Shown: positions 43,174-53,024, counted from the stretch's first letter. The stretch is DNA of 64,000 nt from CAJXSN01 sp947492235 (GCF_042492175.1 NZ_CP170453.1:1054001-1118000), one strand, 5' to 3'. Translations and numbers: made by a program. The notes: generated from the letters alone by a model not told the origin.

Positions 43174-46100
43174 TCCGCAGGCACGGGCCCCGGATGGTTC
43201 GGATCAGCCGTATCGGTCAGATTGTCGCCATCCTTATAGGTGAGGAACTTCGATTTCATCCACGGACCAAGGCGGCGCTCCAACCCGTCCGCCAGACTGA
43301 AACCGGCCGGAACGATCAACAGGGTCAGCACGGTCGAGAGGATCAGCCCGCCGATCACCACCACGCCCATCGGTTGACGCCACGCCCCGTCGCCGGAGAG
43401 CGAGATGGCCGTCGGCACCATGCCCGCCGTCATCGCCACTGTCGTCATGACGATAGGCTGCGCACGCTTGTGACCCGCATCGACAATGGCATCGAGCTTG
43501 CGCCGTCCGGTCGCCATTTCCTCGATGGCGAAGTCGATCAGCAGGATGGAGTTTTTGGAGACGATGCCCAGCAAGAGCAGGATGCCGATCAGCACCGGCA
43601 TGGAGTTGGGCTGCCCGACCAGCCAGACAAGCAATATTCCGCCGAGCGGTGCCAGCGCAAGCGACCCCATATTGACCAGCGGGCTCATCAGGCGCTTGTA
43701 GAGCAGGACGAGGGTCGCAAAGACCAGCAGGATACCGGCAATGAGGGCGACGCTGAAATTGTTCATCAGCTCTACCTGCAGCTCATCCTCGCCCACTGCA
43801 TCGCGGATCACGCCTTGGGGCAGCGCGGCCAAAGTGGGTAGCGCGTTGATTTGCTCCATCGCGTCACCCCGCAAAACACCGCTGGCCAGATCGGCGCCAA
43901 TGAAGACGCGGCGGTTCTGGTTGTAGCGCTGGATGGTCGTCGGCCCTGCGCCGAACGAGATATCCGCCACACGTCCCAGCGGGACCGAGCCGCCATTGGC
44001 GGTCTGCACCGGCAAGTTGCGAATGGTGTCGAGGTCTTCGCGCGAATCTTCGGGAAGTTTCACACGGATCGGGATCTGGCGATCCGACAGCGAGAATTTC
44101 GCTGCATTCTGCTCGATTTCGCCGATCGTGGCGATGCGGATGGTCTGGCTGAGCGCAATCGTCGTGATTCCCAGATCGCTGGCAAGCTCTGGCCGGGGGC
44201 GGATAATGATTTCGGGACGCGGCACATCGGCGGTGATGCGCGGGGCATTGACCATGTCCAGACCCTTCATCTCCTCAACCAGCTTGGAAGCGGTGTCGCT
44301 CAGCAGGCGCGGGTCGGATCCAGCCAGCATGATGGTAATGTCGCGGCCGCTGCCCGGTCCGCCTGGGCCGCCCTGCGACTGAAAACGCACGCGTGCATCG
44401 GCAATCTTCGCGAGCTCAGGCGCAAGCTCCCGCTCGAACACGAACGACTTGCGCTCGCGGTCTTCCTTCAGCGTGATAAAGATCGTCGCATTGCCTTCGC
44501 GCACGCGCTCCAAAGCGCGTTCCACTTCGGGCTGTTCGTAAAGCAGCGCGGCCACCCGGTCGGAGACGCGCTCGGTCGATTCGAGCGTCGTGCCGGGGAC
44601 CATCTCGATTTCCACCCGACTGTTGTCGTTATCGGTCTCCGGCTGGAACTGGAACGGCAGGTTCGCAAACAGCAGGACAGTCAGCAGGAACGAGAAATAG
44701 CCGACCGTCAGCACCCAGATGCGATGGTCGTAGAACCGCGCTTCGAGCCAGATCCACGAATTGCGGATGCTGCCACCCATGATCCGGGGCAGGACGCCCA
44801 GAAGGCGCAGAAGGAGGAGTCCGACCAGGAAACCGAGCAGCGAAACGAAGCCCAGCAACAGCACATCGAAGACGCGCTTTACGCCAAAGCCGATTCCGTC
44901 CTCGGTATTCTCGAAGAGGGCTCCAGCGAGCGTGCCGGGGATGTCGAGCTCCGCGAGCGCGTTCCACGACATGAAGACCGCCGCACCGGGGATCACCAGC
45001 ATGGCGATGAACAGGAGGAAGGCAGTGATCGTGTAGAGCCAGCGATGCTTCGGGCCGGGCAGACCGGCCCGCATCGCGTGCATCTTGCCGCGGTCGAGCG
45101 ACCAGCGCAGCACCCGCATATAGCGGTCCATCCACTTTCCTTCGCCGTGCGCGCCATGGCCCTTCGACTGAAGAAAATACGCCGCCATCATCGGAGTAAT
45201 CATCCGGGCAACCGCCAGCGACATCAGCACGGCGGCCACAATGGTCAGACCGAAATTCTGGAAAAACTGGCCGGTGATGCCGGGCATGAGGCCGACCGGC
45301 AGGAACACGGCAACGATACACATCGAGGTGGCAACAACGGCCAGCCCGATCTCGTCCGCCGCGTCGATACTCGCCTGATAGGCGGTTTTGCCCATCCTCA
45401 TATGGCGCACGATGTTCTCGATCTCCACGATCGCGTCATCGACCAGCACGCCTGCGACCAAGCCGAGCGCGAGGAGCGACATCTGGTTCAGGTTGAAGCC
45501 GAGCAAATCCATGAACCAGAAGGTCGGGATGGCCGATAGCGGGATCGCGACGGCGGAAATGATCGTCGCGCGCCAGTCGCGCAGGAAGAAGAACACCACA
45601 ACCACGGCGAGGATCGCGCCCTCGATCATCGCGGCAATAGAGCTTTCATACTGGTCTTCGGTGTACTTCACCGTGTTGAACAGCGGGATGAAGGTGACGC
45701 CGGGGTTTTCCGCCTCGATCTCGGCGATGACCTCTTTCGCTTTCTCGTAAACGGTAACATCGCTCGCGCCCTTTGCGCGGCTCATGGCGAAGTTCACGAC
45801 TTCCTTGTCGCGCACCTTGCTGATCGACGTCCGCTCGCTGAAACCGTCGCGCACCGTTGCGACTTCCGCCAGCTTGATCGTCTGCCCCCCGGCCACACGA
45901 ATCTGGCGCTGCGACAGCTCGTAAGCGCTCTCGTTATTACCGAGCACGCGGACCGACTGACGGGTGCCGCCCACTTCCGCCACGCCGCCGCCTGCGTCGA
46001 TATTGTCGAGCCGGAGCAACTGGTTGATCTGGCTGGCCGTGACGCCCAGCGATTGCATTTTGGCCGGGTCGAGAATGACCTCGATTTCGCGGTCGACCCC

Positions 46101-46643
46101 TGCGAAGCGATTGGCCTCGGCCATGCCCTCGATAGAGAGGAGGCGCTTGGCAACCGTATCATCGATGAACCAGCTGAGCTGCTCGATCGTCATGTCGTCG
46201 GCTTCGACCGCGTAAATGCCAAGGAAGCCGCCAGCGACGTCGACCTTGTTGATGCGCGGCTCGAGAATACCATCGGGCAAGCTGCCACGGGTGGCGTCGA
46301 TGGCGTTCTTCACCTCGGACACCGCATCGTTGACGTCGGTACCGATCTCGAATTCGACGAATGTGTTCGAAGACCCTTCGCGCGCGGTCGAGGAGATGTT
46401 GCGCACGCCGCTAATCGAGCGGACCGAGGATTCGACCCGCTGGGTGATCTGGTTCTCGATTTCGGTCGGGGCGGCGCCCGGCTGCGAGATGCTGACATTG
46501 ACGCCGGGGAACTCGATATCCGGATTGTTGACCACGTCCATCCGGGCGAAGCTGAGCATCCCTGCCAGCAGCAGGGCGGTAAACAGGACGAGCGGAATGA
46601 CCGGGTTGCGGATCGACCAGGCCGAGATGTTCCTCAGGTTCAT
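43170..46643 (-). CDS. RND efflux pump permease with extra central hydrophobic segments
   Basis: A 1157-residue HAE1-type RND transporter, larger than usual (about 1040). TM4 carries the proton-relay Asp pair GVLVDDAIVEIEN (402-403); the pore and porter domains follow the normal order. Between TM6 and TM7, where the family has an amphipathic helix, residues 534-559 (WLYTITAFLLFIAMLVIPGA...) and 591-617 (VFDVLLLGFVSLLGFLVGLL) are two additional hydrophobic segments; TM7 is at about 642-662. Exports drugs or metabolites with the adaptor upstream and an outer-membrane channel not in this window. Confidence 0.93.
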   Translation of the reverse strand: MNLRNISAWSIRNPVIPLVLFTALLLAGMLSFARMDVVNNPDIEFPGVNVSISQPGAAPTEIENQITQRVESSVRSISGVRNISSTAREGSSNTFVEFEIGTDVNDAVSEVKNAIDATRGSLPDGILEPRINKVDVAGGFLGIYAVEADDMTIEQLSWFIDDTVAKRLLSIEGMAEANRFAGVDREIEVILDPAKMQSLGVTASQINQLLRLDNIDAGGGVAEVGGTRQSVRVLGNNESAYELSQRQIRVAGGQTIKLAEVATVRDGFSERTSISKVRDKEVVNFAMSRAKGASDVTVYEKAKEVIAEIEAENPGVTFIPLFNTVKYTEDQYESSIAAMIEGAILAVVVVFFFLRDWRATIISAVAIPLSAIPTFWFMDLLGFNLNQMSLLALGLVAGVLVDDAIVEIENIVRHMRMGKTAYQASIDAADEIGLAVVATSMCIVAVFLPVGLMPGITGQFFQNFGLTIVAAVLMSLAVARMITPMMAAYFLQSKGHGAHGEGKWMDRYMRVLRWSLDRGKMHAMRAGLPGPKHRWLYTITAFLLFIAMLVIPGAAVFMSWNALAELDIPGTLAGALFENTEDGIGFGVKRVFDVLLLGFVSLLGFLVGLLLLRLLGVLPRIMGGSIRNSWIWLEARFYDHRIWVLTVGYFSFLLTVLLFANLPFQFQPETDNDNSRVEIEMVPGTTLESTERVSDRVAALLYEQPEVERALERVREGNATIFITLKEDRERKSFVFERELAPELAKIADARVRFQSQGGPGGPGSGRDITIMLAGSDPRLLSDTASKLVEEMKGLDMVNAPRITADVPRPEIIIRPRPELASDLGITTIALSQTIRIATIGEIEQNAAKFSLSDRQIPIRVKLPEDSREDLDTIRNLPVQTANGGSVPLGRVADISFGAGPTTIQRYNQNRRVFIGADLASGVLRGDAMEQINALPTLAALPQGVIRDAVGEDELQVELMNNFSVALIAGILLVFATLVLLYKRLMSPLVNMGSLALAPLGGILLVWLVGQPNSMPVLIGILLLLGIVSKNSILLIDFAIEEMATGRRKLDAIVDAGHKRAQPIVMTTVAMTAGMVPTAISLSGDGAWRQPMGVVVIGGLILSTVLTLLIVPAGFSLADGLERRLGPWMKSKFLTYKDGDNLTDTADPNHPGPVPAE

Positions 46644-46671
46644 GAGATCGCTCTTTCCCGCTTTCGCGCGC

Positions 46672-47874
46672 TTATTGCTCGACCAGTTGCGGTGATATGG
46701 ATTCGCCTTCGGTCAGGAAGCCGCCCGCCCTCAGCACCACCTGCTCTGTTCCATCAAGGCCATCGACAATGGCAATACCGTCATTGGTCACCATGCCGGT
46801 GGTCACAGCCCGGCGCGTAGCCTTTTTCTCCGGCCCGACAATATAGACGAAACTTCCGTCTTCATCGGACTGGACAGCGGATTCCGGCAGCATCGGCGCG
46901 ACAATCGTGCCGCTCTTGATCGAAGCGGTTGCAAAGCCCCCCGGGCGCAATTCTGCCGCATAGGGCAAGGCAATGCGCGCAGTCCCCTGACGGTTCTGCT
47001 GATCGATGGTCGGGGCGAGTTGCCAGATCTGGCCATTGAACTGCTTGTCGGTACCGGCCGGAACGACGCTCGCCTGCACGCCGGTAGACAACCGGGCCAA
47101 ATCGCTTTCGCCAACGCGGGCCAGCAATTCCATTTCCCCGCCGCGTGCGATCCGGAACAGCGGAGGCGAGCCTGCGCTGACCGTCTGGCCGGGCTCGACA
47201 TTGCGCTCCAGCACCAGACCGGACACCGGGGCCACAATGTTCAGCCGGGCGTTGCGGGCCTGCAGCTCGGCCAGCTGCGCCTGCGCGACGCCCACGCGTG
47301 CCCGCGCGGAATCGCGCGTTGCAGTAAGGCGGTCGACATCGGCTTTCGAGATAAAGCCCCGCTCGACCAGTTGCAGCGCGCGGTCGAGATTGCTCTGCGC
47401 CAATTGCGCATCGGACCGGGCGACTTCGATCTGCGCAGCCTGCGCGCGCGCCTGCTGGTTCTGCACCGAGCGATCGATCGACACGAGGACTTGCCCGGCA
47501 TTGACCCACTGGCCCTGATCGACCGACACGGCAACCACACGGCCACCTTCGCCCACGACACCCACCGGCACATCGCGCCGCGCGGCCAGTGTGCCCGTCG
47601 CAGAAATCGTCCCTTCAATGGTGGCCTGTCCCGGTGCGATCACCGAAATGCTGGGCGCCTGATCATCGCGGTCCGCCGCCGGGGTTGCCGCACCGTCGCC
47701 AGCCGTCACGAAATAATATGCCGCTGCGATGATGCCTGCCAGAATGATAGCAATGCCGAGCCAGATCCACAGCGAGCGGGATTTCTTCGTCACAGGCTCC
47801 CCATCCAGACCAATGGGTACGCCATCGATGCGGGGCGCATCCTCATTGCGGATCGTTGTCGACTGATAGTTCAT
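46672..47874 (-). CDS. RND periplasmic adaptor (membrane fusion protein)
   Basis: A 400-residue HlyD/AcrA-type protein: N-terminal cytoplasmic tail, membrane segment about 35-55 (SLWIWLGIAIILAGIIAAAYYF), then lipoyl and coiled-coil hairpin (ARAQAAQIEVARSDAQLAQSN), beta-barrel and membrane-proximal domains. Connects the RND permease to an outer-membrane exit duct. First gene of the adaptor-permease-DUF445 operon, 28 bases before the permease start. Confidence 0.92.
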   Translation of the reverse strand: MNYQSTTIRNEDAPRIDGVPIGLDGEPVTKKSRSLWIWLGIAIILAGIIAAAYYFVTAGDGAATPAADRDDQAPSISVIAPGQATIEGTISATGTLAARRDVPVGVVGEGGRVVAVSVDQGQWVNAGQVLVSIDRSVQNQQARAQAAQIEVARSDAQLAQSNLDRALQLVERGFISKADVDRLTATRDSARARVGVAQAQLAELQARNARLNIVAPVSGLVLERNVEPGQTVSAGSPPLFRIARGGEMELLARVGESDLARLSTGVQASVVPAGTDKQFNGQIWQLAPTIDQQNRQGTARIALPYAAELRPGGFATASIKSGTIVAPMLPESAVQSDEDGSFVYIVGPEKKATRRAVTTGMVTNDGIAIVDGLDGTEQVVLRAGGFLTEGESISPQLVEQ

Positions 47875-48039
47875 AATTCGCCTGCAAATGCTTCCGCGAG
47901 TGTATTAGACAGGTATATCACCTTGCGCAATCCCCATAACGTGGGCCCGCGCGCCTTGGCAATCAGGCCCTCTACCAACCGCGCAATCGAGGGGACGGAC
48001 AGCACAAAGAGCGCAATGACCCGGGGGTCAGCGCTCAAC

Positions 48040-48068
48040 AAAAAAGGGCTGCCCCGCAGGACAGCCCC
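48040..48068 (-). terminator. Terminator of the GlsB/YeaQ-type gene
   Basis: On the minus strand a 9-bp stem (GGGCTGTCC with GGGCAGCCC, one wobble) with a short loop is followed by six T residues (48045-48040), 28 bases past the stop codon of the preceding gene. Confidence 0.78.
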
Positions 48069-48095
48069 TTCGTTTTCCGCAAAGCGGCTGGTGCG

Positions 48096-48359
48096 TTAGC
48101 GCACGCGGCCACGCTGAACGAGATTGATGATGCCGAGCAGGACCACAGCACCGACCACGGCAATGATCAGACCGGTCAGACTGAATTCCTGAATCGACCC
48201 GCCAATGCCGACGAACCCGGCAATCACGTTGCCGATGACCGAGCCGATAATGCCTACGACGATGTTGAGGAAGATGCCCATAGAGGCATCGCGGTTCATG
48301 ACCATGCTGGCCAGCCAGCCAGCAATGCCTCCGACAATAATTGCGATAATCCAACCCAT
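48096..48359 (-). CDS. GlsB/YeaQ/YmgE family small membrane protein
   Basis: An 87-residue protein with three hydrophobic, glycine-rich segments: GWIIAIIVGGIAGWLAS, GIFLNIVVGIIGSVIGN and LTGLIIAVVGAVVLLGIIN. This is the transglycosylase-associated family, linked to stress responses in enterobacteria. ATG 48359 with AGGAG upstream; the open frame to 48425 is not needed. Terminator follows. Confidence 0.9.
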   Translation of the reverse strand: MGWIIAIIVGGIAGWLASMVMNRDASMGIFLNIVVGIIGSVIGNVIAGFVGIGGSIQEFSLTGLIIAVVGAVVLLGIINLVQRGRVR

Positions 48360-48481
48360 AATAAAACTCCTGTTGCGTTTATGCTCGGTATTCAAACGTA
48401 CCGATGCGCTACCCGTTCCGGACAAATCGTGTGCCGGAATGCGGGAGGCTTACAGGATTAGGTCGGGATTTGCCTAGCGCG

Positions 48482-48781
48482 TTAGTATTTCAGCTGGCGC
48501 TCGTAGAGGTCGCGGTAATGCTGGATGCGCGTCACCCGCAGACCCTGCATGCCCGAGCGGTCGACCGATCGCTGCCAAGAGGCAAATTCTTCCAGCGTCA
48601 GATTGTAGCGTTCCAGCACTTCATCCAGCGTCAGCAGCCCGCCATTAACGGCGGCCACCACTTCGGCCTTGCGCCGGACGACCCAGCGTTTTGTCTTGGG
48701 GGACGGCAGATCATCCAGGGTGAGCGCTTCACCCAAGGGGCCGATGACCTCTGCCGGCCTGATTTTCTGGTTCTCGATCAT
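48482..48781 (-). CDS. sciP: CtrA inhibitor SciP
   Basis: A 99-residue DUF1153 protein with a small HTH: the start IRPAEVIGPLGE, the RWVVRRKAEVVAAV segment, GLLTLDEVLERYNLTLEEF and GLRVTRIQHYR. SciP binds CtrA-activated promoters and blocks them in Caulobacter. ATG 48781 overlaps the stop of the upstream small gene (ATGA). Cell-cycle control is known in Caulobacter; here it is an inference. Confidence 0.93.
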   Translation of the reverse strand: MIENQKIRPAEVIGPLGEALTLDDLPSPKTKRWVVRRKAEVVAAVNGGLLTLDEVLERYNLTLEEFASWQRSVDRSGMQGLRVTRIQHYRDLYERQLKY

Positions 48782-49119
48782 GGTGCCTCTCGGTCGACAT
48801 GCGCCGCGTCGCTTACGGCGTCGGCACACATTGCCGCGGTTGATTTGCTGCCCGATAAACCAACGAGGTTAATTGGGCGTTCATTCGTCGAATTCTGATC
48901 GCTGGCCGTGCCGGGTTTTCCCGTACCTGCGGTAAGGAAGCTTCCGCCAGTGCGGGGGCGCACCGGCTTGGCGGAGCGATTCAGTACAGCACGCACATCC
49001 CGCGCAGCAGCCAGCCGCGCGGTCAATTCAGGCCATGCAAAGGCGCGCAATTGCGCCGTTTCGCCAGCTCTTCCGGCGGTGCCGGTAGTGTCTGTAAGGG
49101 GTGTCGTGCTTTCGAACAT
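48778..49119 (-). CDS. Small protein coupled to sciP, function unknown
   Basis: A 113-residue frame with ATG 49119. It ends overlapping the sciP start (ATGA), which supports translation. The N-terminal part LRAFAWPELTARLAAARDVRAVL looks like a structured helical segment; the remainder is Ser/Ala/Gly-rich. Codon usage seems ordinary. No family recognised. The long intergenic region up to mnmA (49120-49313) shows nothing else. Confidence 0.6.
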   Translation of the reverse strand: MFESTTPLTDTTGTAGRAGETAQLRAFAWPELTARLAAARDVRAVLNRSAKPVRPRTGGSFLTAGTGKPGTASDQNSTNERPINLVGLSGSKSTAAMCADAVSDAAHVDREAP

Positions 49120-49313
49120 GACACTGCCAATAGGGCCTGGTGGTCAACATCAGGTAAAGCGAGGCTTTACTGCTGGTTAGGATTACCGGATCAGCGCCGC
49201 GGCACGGCCCGCCGCGCCTGTACAGGGCGCACATGACCGGCCTGGACAGGGCGTCTGACCGCCTGCTGCGACAGGCTTTGCGCAATGGTCCCGGCGCGCC
49301 TATATGCCAGCGC

Positions 49314-50465
49314 ATGCTGAATGCGACGACCCTTCCTGCAGCCGAAGCTGCCGATCTCTTCGACCTGCCCGGCCCTATGGCGGAGCGGCGCATCGTGGTC
49401 GCCATGTCGGGCGGTGTGGATTCGTCCGTCGTTGCAGCACTGGCCGCGCAAAGCGGTGCGGAAGTGATCGGCATCACGCTCCAGCTGTATGACTACGGCG
49501 CGGCGACCGGGCGCAAGGGCGCGTGCTGCGCGGGCGACGATATTGCCGATGCGCGGGCCGTCGCCGACCGGCTGGGCATCGCGCATTATGTGTTCGATCA
49601 CGAAAGCGCGTTTCGCGAGGACGTGGTCGAGCAGTTTGCCGATGATTACCTCGCCGGAAAGACACCCGTCCCCTGCATTCGCTGCAATATGGGGCCGAAA
49701 TTCACCGACCTGCTGCGCATGGCGCGCGAGCTGGGCGCGGATTGCCTTGCCACCGGCCATTATGTCCGGCGCGAAACGGGCGCCGGCGGCAGCGAGTTGC
49801 ACCGCGCCGTCGATCCGGCCCGCGACCAGTCCTACTTCCTCTATGCGACCACGCAGGAACAGCTCGATTTTCTGCGCTTTCCGCTGGGCGGCCTGCCCAA
49901 GTCGCAAGTCCGCGAACTGGCCGAAGGCGCGCAGCTGCGCAATGCGGCCAAGCCCGACAGTCAGGATATCTGCTTCGTGCCCGACGGTAATTACGCAAAA
50001 ATCGTCAAGGCGATGCGCCCCGAAGGCGGACGCAAGGGCGCGATCGTCCATGCCGCCACGGGCGAGACGTTGGGCGAGCACCCGGGCGTGGTGCACTACA
50101 CGGTCGGCCAGCGACGCGGGCTGGATATCGGCGGGCAGCCGGAGCCGCTTTACGTCGTAGGGATCGATGCGGAGACTGCGCAGGTGCGCGTTGGCCCGAA
50201 GCGGATGCTGGCGGTGTCCGAAGCGGTGCTGATCGAAACCAACCGCATCGGCCCCCTGCCCGATAGCCCGCTGACGGCCAAGGTGCGCTCGCTTTCGAAG
50301 CCGGTGCCGGTCACGCTGGACGGGCCACTGGGCGATGGCGCAACTGCAACCATCCGCTTCGAGACACCGGAGCTTGGCGTCGCGCCGGGACAGGCGGCGG
50401 TGATCTATGCCGGGCAGCGCGTCATCGGCGGAGGCTGGATCGACCGGACGAGCGGCCCAGAGTGA
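49314..50465 (+). CDS. mnmA: tRNA-specific 2-thiouridylase
   Basis: A 383-residue PP-loop enzyme that thiolates U34 of tRNA-Lys, -Glu and -Gln. PP-loop SGGVDSS, then ITLQLYDY and CCAGDD, with the active cysteines Cys in the CCAG and DICF regions, GHYVRR and RDQSYFLY. An ATG at 49233 would add 27 residues that do not resemble the family; neither start has a strong ribosome-binding site. Next gene begins 10 bases after the stop. Confidence 0.93.
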   Translation: MLNATTLPAAEAADLFDLPGPMAERRIVVAMSGGVDSSVVAALAAQSGAEVIGITLQLYDYGAATGRKGACCAGDDIADARAVADRLGIAHYVFDHESAFREDVVEQFADDYLAGKTPVPCIRCNMGPKFTDLLRMARELGADCLATGHYVRRETGAGGSELHRAVDPARDQSYFLYATTQEQLDFLRFPLGGLPKSQVRELAEGAQLRNAAKPDSQDICFVPDGNYAKIVKAMRPEGGRKGAIVHAATGETLGEHPGVVHYTVGQRRGLDIGGQPEPLYVVGIDAETAQVRVGPKRMLAVSEAVLIETNRIGPLPDSPLTAKVRSLSKPVPVTLDGPLGDGATATIRFETPELGVAPGQAAVIYAGQRVIGGGWIDRTSGPE

Positions 50466-50475
50466 TGGGGCCTGA

Positions 50476-51438
50476 ATGAAGCCGCCGCACAACCGCAATG
50501 GGCGGATCAGCCCCTGGGCCTTGGGCTTGCTATTGGCGGTCACGCTGGCGCCGATTGCCTTGTATTTGCTGCCCGATCTGAACCGCATTGCCGAGCCGCA
50601 GTCGCGCCCGCCGACCTTCGGGATCACGCTGCTCGATATAGACAGAAGTGTCACCGAAAGCCCACCGACACTGGGGATGGAGCTGAGCGCGGAGTCGTTC
50701 GGCACCGTAACCCGCGCTCCGGCCGTCCGCGCTCCCATGGTCGATCCGCGCGTCGGGCGCGGAACAAGCGGTCTTGCGGTGGAGCCCGGCGTCGCCCGGT
50801 TTGTCCGGACATGGCCTTCCGCATTTCTGGTGGATGAGGGCATTCGCCCGGAAGTTTCGACCCTTGCCCTGCGCCCGGAGGATTTTCCCGGCGGCGGGCG
50901 GCTGGTGCTGCGCGATGGATGTTTGCGCATCGTTAAGCAGGGGTGGGAAGAAGAGCGTCTGGCAGTCCCCTTCCAACACCTTGATATGTTTCGCGATCCC
51001 GAGGGATATCTGGCCGTCGGCGAATCCGGCGGGGCGGAGGAATACCGCCTGAGGATCGGCGAGACGGGCGGCCACATCATGGCGAGCCCGGTGGAAGACG
51101 AGTATCTGGAAGGCATTGCCGAACTACGGCAGCACTGCGGCGACGCGCCTGTTGCTCTGCTCTATCAGGTGAAAAGGCTGCCCGATTGCTCGGCGGAATT
51201 TTTGCGCACGAGCGAAGCGGAAGGCGTCAAATACAGAGCGGCTTTCGAGGCGCAGAAAGAGGAGTCGCTGGCGTGTCAGCGCGGTAACGAAGAGCGCGCG
51301 GCGAAAGAACAGCAGGCTGGAGGGCCACGCACCCCGCCGGTGCCGTGCCCACCTTTCCTTAGCCCGCCCCCGCCTCCGGAAGCGGTGGGTGGAGACATCT
51401 GCCGCCATCCCGATACGCCGGTTCCGGAAGGCCCGTGA
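50476..51438 (+). CDS. Single-pass membrane protein, function unknown
   Basis: A 320-residue protein with one N-terminal membrane anchor (about 13-32) and a large soluble domain; the last 50 residues are rich in Pro and Glu with a Cys-Pro-Pro stretch. No recognisable family. 10 bases from the mnmA stop, so likely in one operon. Confidence 0.75.
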   Translation: MKPPHNRNGRISPWALGLLLAVTLAPIALYLLPDLNRIAEPQSRPPTFGITLLDIDRSVTESPPTLGMELSAESFGTVTRAPAVRAPMVDPRVGRGTSGLAVEPGVARFVRTWPSAFLVDEGIRPEVSTLALRPEDFPGGGRLVLRDGCLRIVKQGWEEERLAVPFQHLDMFRDPEGYLAVGESGGAEEYRLRIGETGGHIMASPVEDEYLEGIAELRQHCGDAPVALLYQVKRLPDCSAEFLRTSEAEGVKYRAAFEAQKEESLACQRGNEERAAKEQQAGGPRTPPVPCPPFLSPPPPPEAVGGDICRHPDTPVPEGP

Positions 51439-51459
51439 CGCACCTTCGGTGAGGCTCTG

Positions 51460-51831
51460 CTATCCCTCCCACCGGTCGAGCACGCAGCCATAGCCATCGC
51501 GCAGGCGGGCGGTATCGCTGGTGATCAGCGGGAATGTCGCAGTCACGCTGCGCGCTTCCTCATCCTCGCTCAGCATGACCAGCTCCATGCCGGTGAGCAG
51601 GTCCTTCTCGCAATCGGCCAGATCCCGGCCCGCAACGAAGCGGCACGAGCAGGCGACTCGCGCCGAGTAGGCCGTCCCGGCACTGGCATAACCGGTGATC
51701 GGCGTGCGGAAGGCTATGAAAACTCCGCCCAAAATCAGAGCGAGCACCAGCAAGACCCACGGCCAGCGCCGCGCCTTGCGGGCTGAACCTGCGGCAGAAG
51801 GATTGCGTGGGCGGGAGGCGGGTTTTGCCAT
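51460..51831 (-). CDS. Single-pass membrane protein, function unknown
   Basis: A 123-residue protein with a basic N terminus, a membrane anchor at about 22-42 and a mature region with four Cys (Cys60 and Cys62 in RVACSCRF, Cys74, Cys115). Start codons of this gene and the divergent serine hydrolase are only 38 bases apart. Convergent with the preceding hypothetical protein gene. No family recognised. Confidence 0.72.
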   Translation of the reverse strand: MAKPASRPRNPSAAGSARKARRWPWVLLVLALILGGVFIAFRTPITGYASAGTAYSARVACSCRFVAGRDLADCEKDLLTGMELVMLSEDEEARSVTATFPLITSDTARLRDGYGCVLDRWEG

Positions 51832-51869
51832 TGCGGGGTCTGGTCCATCATGCGAATGCGCTGCGCATC

Positions 51870-53024
51870 ATGCCGACACGCCGCTGCCCCCCTATCGCCT
51901 TGCGAACCGCGTTGCCAACCGCCTTTATCGGGGCCGCGTCGCTGCTGCTGAACGCCTGCGATAGCGATCCCGCAGAACCGCCGCCGCTGAGCGAAGATGC
52001 CTTGGCCGCGATTGCCGCCGATCCGGGCGCGCCGAATGATCAGCTTGCGCGCCAGCTGGACGAGCTGTTCACGAATGACGCGGTGGGCGAGACACGGGCT
52101 GCTGTTGTCATGCATGGCGGGCAGATTGCGGCCGAACGTTATGCCGATGGATACACAGCCGACACGCGCTTTGTCAGCTGGTCGATGGCCAAGACGGTCA
52201 CCGCCGTGATGATCGGGATGCTGGTGGCCGACGGCAAGCTCTCGCTGGATGAAACCCCGCCGATCCCGCGCTGGCGGCGGCCCGGTGATCCGCGCGGCGA
52301 GATTACCCTGCGCCAATTGCTCCAGATGCGGGCCGGTCTGCGGCACACGGAAGCAGGCAATCCGCCCTACGAATCCTCCGAAGTGCGGATGCTGTTTCTC
52401 GATGGCCGCGACAATATGGCCGATTACGCAACGTCGCAGCCGCTGGAGGCAGAGCCGGGGCGCGAGTTCGAATATTCCAGCAACACCACGGTCATTCTCG
52501 CCGATATCGCCGCGCGCGTGCTCACCGATGGCAGCGACGATCCCGAAACCCGCCGCAAAGCTGTCGCAGAGTTTCTCGAAGCCCGGATGTTCGGGCCGCT
52601 CGGCATGGAATCGATGGTGCCCGAATTCGATGCCGCGGGCACGTTGGTGGGCGGTAGTCTGATCCACGGCACAGCACGCGATTGGGGGCGCTTCGGGGAT
52701 TTCCTACGCAATGAAGGGTCCTATCGCGGATCGCAACTGGTGCCGCGCAGCTGGATCGCCTTCATGACCGAGCCCAGCCCGGCATCGGGATTCTACGGCG
52801 GGCAGACTTGGCTCAACCGCGAATCCGGCATCGACCGGGACGACACGCTGGTGGATAGGGGGCCGGAGACCCTGTTCGCAGCCGTCGGGCATATGGGGCA
52901 ATATGTGTTGGTATCGCCCAGTCAGAAACTCACTCTGGTCCGGCTGGGCCATTCGGATCAGGAAGAACGCAAGGCGCTGATCGCCGAGATGCTCGACGTG
53001 GTGGAGCTCTATCCAGAAACTTAA
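51870..53024 (+). CDS. Class C beta-lactamase-like serine hydrolase, lipoprotein
   Basis: A 384-residue exported enzyme of the beta-lactamase/penicillin-binding class C type. Lipobox LLLNAC; active-site SxxK in SWSMAKT; the YxN element is YSSN (Tyr and Asn). These proteins act as esterases or D-aminopeptidases as often as lactamases. ATG 51870 is chosen ahead of the frame to 51807, which overlaps the divergent gene. Ends 4 bases into convergent phzF. Confidence 0.88.
   Translation: MPTRRCPPIALRTALPTAFIGAASLLLNACDSDPAEPPPLSEDALAAIAADPGAPNDQLARQLDELFTNDAVGETRAAVVMHGGQIAAERYADGYTADTRFVSWSMAKTVTAVMIGMLVADGKLSLDETPPIPRWRRPGDPRGEITLRQLLQMRAGLRHTEAGNPPYESSEVRMLFLDGRDNMADYATSQPLEAEPGREFEYSSNTTVILADIAARVLTDGSDDPETRRKAVAEFLEARMFGPLGMESMVPEFDAAGTLVGGSLIHGTARDWGRFGDFLRNEGSYRGSQLVPRSWIAFMTEPSPASGFYGGQTWLNRESGIDRDDTLVDRGPETLFAAVGHMGQYVLVSPSQKLTLVRLGHSDQEERKALIAEMLDVVELYPET

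Noticed and set aside
43851..45539. 562-codon plus-strand frame antisense to the RND pump
   Set aside because: A GC-rich shadow of the well-supported RND gene; sequence is low complexity and has no recognisable family.
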